This document shows positions 9,056 through 16,308 of a DNA stretch of 64,000 bases, piece after piece (positions within the stretch are counted from its first letter, which is position 1; every line of letters begins with the position of its first letter). A model generated the notes under the pieces. That model was not told where the DNA came from and did not search any database. It worked only from the letters and a program-made list of their open reading frames with translations. The translations under genes and the position numbers were made by a program. The stretch spans positions 124,001 through 188,000 of the forward strand of contig NZ_NWBU01000018.1 of the NCBI RefSeq assembly GCF_003050615.1, in the 5' to 3' direction. Source of the stretch: Sphingomonas oleivorans (GTDB taxonomy: Bacteria; Pseudomonadota; Alphaproteobacteria; Sphingomonadales; Sphingomonadaceae).

Positions 9056-9174
9056 GGATCGTCTGCCTATTTTGTGAACTCCACGCACCATGGTCGTTAC
9101 TAAGCATCGTTTTTCCTATGCGTCGACAGCCTCTATTTCTAGGCAGCCAATATATATCGGCGCGGAGGTCATGA

Positions 9175-9792
9175 ATGACGGAGTTGCTAGGTGTAATCAC
9201 AATCACCTTGCTGGCTGTGATCAGTCCCGGGCCGGATTTCGCGATGGTGACGCGCAACAGCCTTGTCCTGTCGCGTCGCGCCGGCGTGCTGACCGCGATC
9301 GGGATCGGCATGGGCGCGCTCGTCCATGTGGGCTACACCATATTGGGCATCGGCCTGCTGATCCGGCAATCGATCATCCTGTTCGGCCTGCTCAAGCTCG
9401 TGGGGGCCGCCTATCTTATCTATCTCGGCGTCAGGATGCTTCGAGCCAGGCCGGCGGCCGTCGTGGAGGCCGCAGTGGCGCCCCTATTGACTGACGGGCA
9501 GGCGCTGAGGACGGGATTCCTCACCAATGCGCTCAATCCCAAGACGACGATCTTCGTCGTCAGTCTGTTCATGCAGGTGGTGCATCCTGACACGGAAATG
9601 GCTGTTCAGATCGGATATGGCCTGTTCATCTCGGCGGCCCATATGCTCTGGTTCTCGCTGGTCGCCCTCTTCTTTTCGTCAGGCGAGATGCGCCGGCTTC
9701 TGCTCAGGATTCGCCACTGGATCGACCGTGCGTTCGGCGCGCTGCTCCTCGGCTTCGGAACTGCTTTGGCGATGGCGACGGTCAGCCGCTGA
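9175..9792 (+). CDS. LysE/RhtB-family exporter
   Basis: A 205-aa inner-membrane protein with six predicted helices and the LysE family start (TLLAVISPGPDFAMVTRNSL). It is probably an amino acid or homoserine-type efflux permease. GGAGG (9164-9168) precedes the ATG. It is controlled, by inference, by the divergent LysR protein. The exported substrate is unknown. Confidence 0.88.
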   Translation: MTELLGVITITLLAVISPGPDFAMVTRNSLVLSRRAGVLTAIGIGMGALVHVGYTILGIGLLIRQSIILFGLLKLVGAAYLIYLGVRMLRARPAAVVEAAVAPLLTDGQALRTGFLTNALNPKTTIFVVSLFMQVVHPDTEMAVQIGYGLFISAAHMLWFSLVALFFSSGEMRRLLLRIRHWIDRAFGALLLGFGTALAMATVSR

Positions 9793-9805
9793 GGCCGTGG
9801 CGCGC

Positions 9806-10756
9806 TTAGCTGTGGCCGAATTCTTCGGGCTTCCGGTCGGCGCGGGACGGATTCTCGATGTCGACGGTCTCGACGAGGAAATCGATGAAGGAGCGTATTC
9901 GCGCCGGCAACCATCCGCCCTGGCCGAGATAGACGGCATTGATCTCCTCTACATCGCCGGGGTTGAACGCTTCCAGGACGGGCACCAGTCGTCCGGCCGC
10001 AATGTCGCGGCCGATATGGAAGAGGGACAGCCGGGCGAGGCCCTGGCCGGCGATGGCGAGCCGTCTTGCGCTCTCTCCGTCACCGACCATGACCTGGCCA
10101 TGGGCCGGCAGGAAGAAGCGTTCGTTCCCCGCACGGAAAGGCCATTCGTCGCAGTGCCGGGCGAAGTTGAAGCTGATCAGGCTGTGGTCCGCAAGCTCGG
10201 CGGGGCTGGCGGGGGCGGGACGCCGGGCCAGATAGGTGGGCGACGCGACAATGGCCATGCGGCTTTCGCCCAGCTTGCGCGACATCAATTGCGATGCGCG
10301 CATCGGTCCCACGCGAATGGCGACGTCGGCGCGCTCGTCCATTAAATCGATCACCTGATCGGTGATGGTGATATCGAGCGTTACCTCCGGATGGAGCTCC
10401 GTGAAGCGCGGTGCAAGCGGCAGGAGATAATGCAGTCCGAAGGGCACGTTGGAATTTACCCTGACCCGGCCGCGCGGCGCCGCGCCCGCGGCGACCGCGC
10501 GTTCGGCCTCGTCGAGGTCGGCGAGCACGCGAAGTGCTCTTTCGTGGAACGCCAGTCCTTCCGCCGTCAATTGCAGCTTGCGGGTCGAGCGGTTGATCAG
10601 CCGGGCGCCGAGACGGGCTTCGAGCCGTGCCACAAGCTTGCTCACCGCCGATGGCGTCATGCGCAGGCTGCGCGCGGCCGCCGAGAAACCGCCAAGTTCG
10701 ACCGCACGTACGAACACCTCCATCTCGCCCGCACGATTGACCTCCAGCCTGGCCAT
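9806..10756 (-). CDS. LysR-family regulator, CrgA-like
   Basis: A 316-aa regulator with N-terminal helix-turn-helix (GGFSAAARSLRMTPSAVSKL) and a LysR substrate domain. It closely resembles the LysR protein at 37740-38687 in the same window, and both sit next to oxidoreductase/MFS genes, so the two loci look like paralogous modules. It is divergent from an MFS remnant and an aldo/keto reductase, the likely targets. Confidence 0.88.
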   Translation of the reverse strand: MARLEVNRAGEMEVFVRAVELGGFSAAARSLRMTPSAVSKLVARLEARLGARLINRSTRKLQLTAEGLAFHERALRVLADLDEAERAVAAGAAPRGRVRVNSNVPFGLHYLLPLAPRFTELHPEVTLDITITDQVIDLMDERADVAIRVGPMRASQLMSRKLGESRMAIVASPTYLARRPAPASPAELADHSLISFNFARHCDEWPFRAGNERFFLPAHGQVMVGDGESARRLAIAGQGLARLSLFHIGRDIAAGRLVPVLEAFNPGDVEEINAVYLGQGGWLPARIRSFIDFLVETVDIENPSRADRKPEEFGHS

Positions 10757-10805
10757 TTCAACCTCATCTCACAGATGCTGTTCCCATTTTCATTCTAGTT
10801 CATAA

Positions 10806-10978
10806 ACGAACAAGGCTCCATCTCCGCTGCTGGGCGGGACGGTGATCGATAATGGGCCCGGCCTGTTCGCCATCGGCCCGGTCGCCGCGCTGGCGCCGCT
10901 CTCGGCATTGGCGCTGAGCAGCCTCGGCATCGAGCATCGCGGCGCCCGTCCATCCCTGCCTGACAAGGAGATAATTGC
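10806..10978 (+). pseudogene. C-terminal remnant of an MFS drug-efflux-type permease
   Basis: An open frame after the TAA at 10803 encodes a last-helix segment (LLGGTVIDNGPGLFAIGPVA onward) and a short cytoplasmic tail, and runs into the next gene. It has no start codon and only about 50 recognisable residues. It corresponds to the end of AraJ/YdhP-like MFS permeases; compare LLGGAV.. near the end of the intact permease at 40265-41443. The remaining 90% of the gene is gone, which points to a deletion between the LysR gene and the aldo/keto reductase. Confidence 0.6.
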
Positions 10979-12034
10979 ATGGATTACAGACAATTGGGCG
11001 CTTCGGGCCTGAAGGTGCCCGCACTTAGCTTCGGCGCCGGAACCTTCGGTGGGCAGGGGCCGCTGTTCAGTGCCTGGGGCGACACCCGCGTCGAGGAAGC
11101 GCGCCGGCTGATCGACATTTGCCTGGAGGCCGGCGTCACGCTGTTCGACACCGCTGACGTCTATTCGAACGGCGCGTCGGAGGAGACTTTGGGCGAGGCC
11201 CTGCAGGGCCGGCGCGACGAGGCGCTGATTTCCACCAAGATCGGTCTGCCGATGGGCGATGGGCCGCTGGACGCGGGCAATTCGCGGCTGCGGCTCGTCC
11301 GGGGCGTGGAGGCAGCGTTGAAGCGCCTGCGCACCGACCGCATCGATCTCCTGCAACTGCACGCCTTCGACGCCTTCACCCCGGTCGAGGAGACGCTCTC
11401 GGCGCTCGACGATCTCGTGCGCGCGGGCAAGATCCTCTATGTCGGCGCGTCCAACTTCTCGGGCTGGCATCTGATGAAGTCGTTGGCCGCTGCCGATCGT
11501 CATGGCTGGCCGCGCTACATCGTCCATCAGGCCTATTATTCACTGGTCGGCCGCGATTATGAGTGGGAGTTGATGCCGCTCGGCCTCGATCAGGGGGTGG
11601 GTGCCATGGTCTGGAGCCCGCTGGGCTGGGGCCGGCTGACCGGCAAGATCCGTCGCGGCCAGCCGCTGCCGAAGGTCAGCCGCCTGCACGAGACCGCCGA
11701 TATCGGCCCGCCCGTCGATGACGAACTGCTCTACGGCGTGGTCGATATTCTGGACGAAATCGCCGCCGAGACCGGCAGGACGATCCCGCAGATCGCGATC
11801 AACTGGCTCCTCCAGCGGCCGACCGTTTCCAGCGTGATCATCGGCGCACGCAATGAAGGCCAGTTGCGCGACAATCTCGGCGCGGTCGGCTGGTCGCTCA
11901 GCGCCGAGCAGATCGCCCGTCTCGATGCGGCCAGCGCCGTGACGCCGGCCTATCCCTATTATCCTTATTGGCGCAACGCAGGCTTCAGCGCAGTCAATCC
12001 GCCGCCCGTGACCATCCCGGCCGAGGCGGCCTGA
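10979..12034 (+). CDS. aldo/keto reductase
   Basis: NADPH-dependent carbonyl reductase, (alpha/beta)8 barrel, 351 aa, soluble. The catalytic tetrad is visible as FDTADVY (Asp, Tyr), ISTKIG (Lys) and LLQLHAFD (His). The C-terminal cofactor motif is VSSVIIGARNEGQL. AAGGAG (10968-10973) is the ribosome-binding site. It follows an MFS remnant and faces a LysR gene. The natural substrate cannot be deduced. Confidence 0.92.
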   Translation: MDYRQLGASGLKVPALSFGAGTFGGQGPLFSAWGDTRVEEARRLIDICLEAGVTLFDTADVYSNGASEETLGEALQGRRDEALISTKIGLPMGDGPLDAGNSRLRLVRGVEAALKRLRTDRIDLLQLHAFDAFTPVEETLSALDDLVRAGKILYVGASNFSGWHLMKSLAAADRHGWPRYIVHQAYYSLVGRDYEWELMPLGLDQGVGAMVWSPLGWGRLTGKIRRGQPLPKVSRLHETADIGPPVDDELLYGVVDILDEIAAETGRTIPQIAINWLLQRPTVSSVIIGARNEGQLRDNLGAVGWSLSAEQIARLDAASAVTPAYPYYPYWRNAGFSAVNPPPVTIPAEAA

Positions 12035-12048
12035 TAGCTGCAACCGGC

Positions 12049-12082
12049 GCCGCACGTCCGAGTGATCGGGCGTGCGGCTTCG
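12049..12082 (+). terminator. rho-independent-type terminator after the aldo/keto reductase gene
   Basis: A 13-bp stem with one G-T pair (GCCGCACGTCCGA / TCGGGCGTGCGGC) closes a GTGA loop at 12049-12078 and is followed by TTCGGTCTT. It separates the reductase gene from the sulfur cluster. Confidence 0.75.
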
Positions 12083-12305
12083 GTCTTCGAGCCATCAGCG
12101 TTGCTCATAATATATCCTAGCAGAGCTCAATAATTAAGTTCCGCTTCCACTAGCTGAAAAAATGCGCGCTTGTGCACAAGTCATAGTTTAGCGCTATGAA
12201 TTAACGAAAGGCGCCTTGCGCCTATGGTTTTGTGAAGCGGGATGGCATTCATGGCTTGGCGCGAGCGGCTGACGGCAGTTTTCCTGAGCACCCCGGAGGC
12301 CGTGC
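12083..12305 (+). promoter_or_regulatory. AT-rich promoter region of the organosulfur cluster
   Basis: A markedly AT-rich 220-bp gap for this genome. A CATAG(N7)CTATG dyad is visible near 12182-12198. It presumably holds the cluster promoter, but no confident -35/-10 pair could be set. Confidence 0.4.
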
Positions 12306-13301
12306 GTGGCTGATATCTGGGGTCGTCGACAGATTCTGCTCGGCGGAGGCGCCGCGGCGATGGGGCTGGCGCTCTCGGCATGCGGGGGCAAAAACGCAGC
12401 GGGTGGCGATGTGCTGCGCGCCTCCATCACCGGCAAGGGCGATGGTGATACGCGGCTTCTGATCAGGACCGCGGGCCTCGCGCCCGAAGGCTTCCGCGTC
12501 GAATATAGCGATTTCCAGTCGGGTCATCTGGTGATCGAGGCGCTGAACGGCGGTTCGCTCGATTATGGCGGGATGAGCGAGATCCCGCCGATCTTCGCGG
12601 CCGCCTCGACCATCCACAGCTTCCGGCAGATCGCGATCGCCCATGGCAACGTCAACAACCAGGTCGTGCTGGTGCCGAAGGGATCGGCCGCGCGGTCGAT
12701 CGCGGATCTGAAGGGCAAGCGCGTCGGCTATGTCCGCGCGACCACCTCGCAATATTATCTGATCCGGATGCTGGAGCAGGTCGGCCTCGGCTGGGATGAT
12801 ATCCAGCCGGTGGCGATGGGCGTGTCCGATGGTGCGGCGGCCTTCTCGCGCGGGTCGCTCGATGCCTGGGCGATCTATGGCTACCCGATCGAGCGGGCGA
12901 TCGCGATCGATGGCGCGCGCATATTGAAGACCGCGTTCGGCATCTTGTCCGGCAATTATCTGGTGTCGGCGCATGTCGATGCATTGGCCGATCCGGCGAA
13001 GGTCGATCTGATCGGCCGCTATTTGCGGCTCATCAAGCGGGCCTACGCCTGGGCCGCAGCGCATCAGGACGAATGGGCGAGCACGATCGCTGGGAATATC
13101 GGCGTCCCGCTCGAATATGTGCGGGAGCAATTCCGTCGGAAGAGCGATGTCTACACGCTCCGTCCCGTCACCGATGCGGCCATCGCCTCGCAGCAGGAGG
13201 TGGCGGACGTCTTCGCCCGTGTCGGCCTTATCCCCGGCCATGTCGATGTCCGGCCGCTGTGGGACGATCGCTTCAATTCCATCATCCAGGAGGAGGCGTG
13301 A
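12306..13301 (+). CDS. ABC transporter substrate-binding lipoprotein (SsuA/TauA/NMT1-like)
   Basis: A 331-aa periplasmic receptor. The GTG start gives a twin-arginine-like lipoprotein signal (WGRRQILLGG ... LALSACGG, lipobox Cys at about residue 26). The body is of the NMT1/sulfonate-binding type (IADLKGKRVGYVRATTSQYY). It heads a cluster with a matching permease and ATPase (18682-20288), so it delivers a small anion, most likely an organosulfur compound, to that importer. It overlaps the downstream gene by GTGA. Confidence 0.9.
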   Translation: MADIWGRRQILLGGGAAAMGLALSACGGKNAAGGDVLRASITGKGDGDTRLLIRTAGLAPEGFRVEYSDFQSGHLVIEALNGGSLDYGGMSEIPPIFAAASTIHSFRQIAIAHGNVNNQVVLVPKGSAARSIADLKGKRVGYVRATTSQYYLIRMLEQVGLGWDDIQPVAMGVSDGAAAFSRGSLDAWAIYGYPIERAIAIDGARILKTAFGILSGNYLVSAHVDALADPAKVDLIGRYLRLIKRAYAWAAAHQDEWASTIAGNIGVPLEYVREQFRRKSDVYTLRPVTDAAIASQQEVADVFARVGLIPGHVDVRPLWDDRFNSIIQEEA

Positions 13302-14485
13302 GCCCCATGTCCGCGACGCTCGCCCTCGCCCGTCCGCCCGCTTCCGGCCCGGTGCCGCAGCATGTGCTCGACGATATCAGCCGCCGGTTCGCGGAGACCG
13401 CCGAAGCCTATGACCGCAGCGCCGAATTTCCGCGCGCCAATTTCGATCTGTTGGCGGAAAAGGGGCTGATCGGCCTCACCGTCTCGCCCGACTATGGCGG
13501 GCGCGGCGCGGGATTTGCGGAAACGCTGCGCGTGCTCGGTGCAGTCGCCAAGGGCGAGCCTTCGACCGCGCTGATCCTGTCCATGACCTATGGCTATCAT
13601 GCGACGCCGACGCGCGCGCAATCATGGCCGCGCCCGCTCTATGAACAGCTCGCGCGCGAGGCGGTGGCGGGCGGCGGGCTGATCGGCGGCCTGCGCGTCG
13701 AGCCCGAACTGGGGACGCCCGTGCGCGGCGGCCTGCCCAAGACGGTGGCGCGGCGCACGGCGGATGGCTGGGCGATCAGCGGCAGCAAGATATATTCCAC
13801 CGGATCGACCGGCCTGGCCTGGTACGCCGTCTGGGCCCGCACCGACGAGGAAAGCCCACGTGTCGGCAATTTCCTCGTCCGCGCGGACAGCCCCGGCATC
13901 ACCATCCGGCCCGCCTGGGATCATCTCGGCATGCGCGCGACCGTCAGCCACGAGGTGGCGTTCGAGGATACGCCCATCCCGCTTGCGCATGCGGTGGATG
14001 TGCGCGCGCCGGCCGACTGGGCGGCACGGCCCGAGGATCGCGCGCAAGGCCTGTGGAATGCGCTCGCCATTTCGACCATCTATGACGGGGTAGCGCGGGC
14101 CGCGCGCGACTGGCTGCGCGATTATCTGAAGGCGCGCGTGCCGACCAATCTCGGCGCGTCGCTCGCCACCCTGCCGCGCGTGCAGGAGAAGTTCGGCGAG
14201 CTGGAGGCGCTGCTCCATGCCAACCGCGTGCTGATCGAAGCCACCGCCGGACGCGCCGATGCGGGCGATGTTCCGACTGCGGTGGAAGCCAATAATGTCA
14301 AATATCTCGCCACCGGCAATGCCATTCGTGCGGTCGAGATCGGGCTGGAGCTGACCGGCAATCCGGGGCTCAGCCGAAAGAATCCGCTCGAGCGCCATTA
14401 TCGCGACGTGCTGTGCAGCCGCATCCATTCGCCCCAGAATGACACGATCCTTGTCGCCGCCGGGCGCGCAGGCCTGGGGATCTGA
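13298..14485 (+). CDS. acyl-CoA dehydrogenase-fold flavoprotein, SfnB/DszC-like
   Basis: About 395 aa. Seen: N-terminal helical domain (FDLLAEKGLIGLTVSPDYGG), central beta domain (ISGSKIYSTGSTGLAWYAVW) and C-terminal helices, the acyl-CoA dehydrogenase fold. The LRVEPELGTPVRGGLP stretch is what I associate with the SfnB/DszC flavin monooxygenase-like branch used in sulfur scavenging. GTG at 13298, overlapping the previous stop and 4 nt after AGGAGG, fits; ATG at 13307 is an alternative. Proposed role: oxidative C-S cleavage using reduced flavin. A desulfinase role, as in 3-sulfinopropionyl-CoA desulfinase, is the main alternative. Confidence 0.82.
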   Translation: MSPMSATLALARPPASGPVPQHVLDDISRRFAETAEAYDRSAEFPRANFDLLAEKGLIGLTVSPDYGGRGAGFAETLRVLGAVAKGEPSTALILSMTYGYHATPTRAQSWPRPLYEQLAREAVAGGGLIGGLRVEPELGTPVRGGLPKTVARRTADGWAISGSKIYSTGSTGLAWYAVWARTDEESPRVGNFLVRADSPGITIRPAWDHLGMRATVSHEVAFEDTPIPLAHAVDVRAPADWAARPEDRAQGLWNALAISTIYDGVARAARDWLRDYLKARVPTNLGASLATLPRVQEKFGELEALLHANRVLIEATAGRADAGDVPTAVEANNVKYLATGNAIRAVEIGLELTGNPGLSRKNPLERHYRDVLCSRIHSPQNDTILVAAGRAGLGI

Positions 14486-14489
14486 TGCG

Positions 14490-15437
14490 ATGAGCCTCGT
14501 GATCGCCAGCCAGATGGAGGAAGGGTTCAACGCGGATCTGCGCGCGCATCGTGTGAAGCCCATCGTGATCGACGTGCCGGAGGAGCGCCCCTGGGAAGCC
14601 GCGAACGATGCCGACATGCTGCTCGTCCGTCCCTCGCCGGCATGGCGCGGCAGCCGGGATCGCGCGCGGCCGGCGGCTTGGCCGGGACGGCTGAAATGGG
14701 TCTATAGCGCCTCGGCAGGCGTGGACTTCTATCCGCGCTGGCTGCTCGATGCACCGATCGTCTCCTGCGGGCGCGGTGTCGCCTCGGACGAGATCGCCGA
14801 TTATGTGATCGCCGCTATCTATGCGCAGGCGAAGAATCTCGAAGCGGTGCGCGCGCGCAGCCTTTCGGATTGGAAGCAGGCACCGCTCGGCCGGGTATCC
14901 GGCAGCACGGTGGGAATCATCGGCCTTGGGGCGATCGGGACGGCGGTGGCACGGCGCGTGCTGGCGCTGGGCGCCCGGGTCGTGGCGAGCCGGCGGCGGC
15001 ATCTGCCGAGCCCGGTCGCGGGCGTCGAATTGCTCGACGATCTCGGGCTGCTCGTCGCTTCGGCGGATCATCTGGTGCTGGCGCTGCCCGCGACCGAGGC
15101 GACGCGCAAGCTGATCGATGCGAAGCTGCTCGCGCGCGCAAGGCCCACCGCGCATCTCATCAATGTCGCGCGTGGATCGGTGCTCGATCAGGACGCGCTG
15201 CTGGCGGCGCTCGATGCCGGGCGGCTGGGCTTCGCGACGCTCGACGTTACCGAGCCCGAGCCGCTGCCTGCCGGCCATCCGCTCTGGACGCATCCGCTGG
15301 TGCGCCTGACGCCGCATGTCTCGTCCAACTACACCGCCGTGCGCGGCCTGCTGTTCGACAGGGTCGCTGCCAATATCGATCGCTTCGTGCGGGGCGAGGC
15401 GCCGGGCGACATCGTCGATGTCCAGGCCGGCTATTGA
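14490..15437 (+). CDS. D-isomer-specific 2-hydroxyacid dehydrogenase family protein
   Basis: A 315-aa NAD(P)-dependent oxidoreductase interconverting a 2-keto and a 2-hydroxy acid. The Rossmann motif GIIGLGAIGTAVARR is followed by catalytic Arg (INVARGSVLD), Glu (DVTEPEPLP) and His (LTPHVSSN). The ATG at 14490 lies 4 nt after the previous stop. Within a sulfur cluster it could reduce or oxidise a mercapto-2-oxoacid or mercaptolactate-type intermediate; that is inference. Confidence 0.9.
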   Translation: MSLVIASQMEEGFNADLRAHRVKPIVIDVPEERPWEAANDADMLLVRPSPAWRGSRDRARPAAWPGRLKWVYSASAGVDFYPRWLLDAPIVSCGRGVASDEIADYVIAAIYAQAKNLEAVRARSLSDWKQAPLGRVSGSTVGIIGLGAIGTAVARRVLALGARVVASRRRHLPSPVAGVELLDDLGLLVASADHLVLALPATEATRKLIDAKLLARARPTAHLINVARGSVLDQDALLAALDAGRLGFATLDVTEPEPLPAGHPLWTHPLVRLTPHVSSNYTAVRGLLFDRVAANIDRFVRGEAPGDIVDVQAGY

Positions 15438-15455
15438 TCCGAAAGGGGGATATTC

Positions 15456-16235
15456 ATGAACCAGATCGTCCGTCCCGCAGCCTTTCAGCTTCGCGGCGAA
15501 GCGCCGCGCGCGACCGTCGAGGAGGAAAGGCTGCATCGCAAGCGCCGGCTGGCGGCCTCCTATCGCATCTTCGCGCTGAAGGGCTATGACCATGGCCTTG
15601 CCGGCCATATCACCGCGCGCGACCCGGAATATGAGGATCGTTTCTGGGTGGCGCCGATCGGGCCCTGGTTCGGCCATATCCGCGTGTCGGATCTGGTGCT
15701 TGTCGATCATGACGGCAACATCCTGGCGGGCGAGGGGCCGATCAACCAGGCCGGCTTCGCGATCCATTCGGCGATCCACAAGGCACGGCCGGACGTGATC
15801 GCGGCGGCGCATTCGCATTCCATATATGGCAAGGCCTGGTCGGCGCTGGGGCGCCTGCTCGATCCGATCAGCCAGGACAGTTGCTTCTTCTACGACAACC
15901 ATGTCCTGTTCGACGATTTCACCGGCATCGTGTTCGATACGTCGGAAGGCGAGCGGATTGCCGCCGCGCTGGGCGACAAGCGCGCCGCGATCCTGCAGAA
16001 TCACGGCATCCTCACCGTCGGCCGGAGCGTGGAAAGTGCGGTGGCGGGCTATGTCGCGTTCGAAAATGCCTGCCAGGCGCAATTGCTCGCCGAGGCGGCG
16101 GGCACGATCAAGCCGATCGACCATGAGGTGGCGCGCCATACCGCCGATCAGATGCGCGGCGGCGATCCCGGCGCCTATGGCTTCCGTCCGCTATGGGAGC
16201 GCGTGCTGCGCGAGCAGCCGGATTTCCTCGAATAA
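15456..16235 (+). CDS. class II aldolase/adducin-family protein
   Basis: A 259-aa soluble metalloprotein of the zinc-dependent class II aldolase/adducin fold. The metal-ligand pairs are AAHSHSIYG and LQNHGILTVG. At the position of the FucA catalytic Glu the protein reads INQAGFAIHSAIH, without a Glu, as in adducin-like members of unknown activity, so classic retro-aldol chemistry is not assured. The ribosome-binding site is AAAGGGGGA. It is in line with the dehydrogenase gene and probably acts on the same intermediate. Confidence 0.88.
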   Translation: MNQIVRPAAFQLRGEAPRATVEEERLHRKRRLAASYRIFALKGYDHGLAGHITARDPEYEDRFWVAPIGPWFGHIRVSDLVLVDHDGNILAGEGPINQAGFAIHSAIHKARPDVIAAAHSHSIYGKAWSALGRLLDPISQDSCFFYDNHVLFDDFTGIVFDTSEGERIAAALGDKRAAILQNHGILTVGRSVESAVAGYVAFENACQAQLLAEAAGTIKPIDHEVARHTADQMRGGDPGAYGFRPLWERVLREQPDFLE

Positions 16236-16243
16236 TCCCTGAA

Positions 16244-16285
16244 CGGGCGAGGGAGGAGCGCCGCTCCCCCTCCGCCCGATCTTTC
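16244..16285 (+). terminator. GC-rich hairpin between aldolase-like and TonB-receptor genes
   Basis: CGGGCG (16244-16249) pairs with CGCCCG (16273-16278), and most of the intervening purine/pyrimidine runs pair as well, giving a long stem followed by ATCTTTC. It probably acts as an intra-cluster terminator or attenuator that lowers receptor expression. Confidence 0.55.
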
Positions 16286-16308
16286 ATCCAGATCATCGGA
16301 GACAAGAC

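Noticed and set aside
14370-16139. 589-codon minus-strand frame over dehydrogenase and aldolase-like genes
   Set aside because: Both opposing genes show catalytic motifs; shadow of biased codon use.
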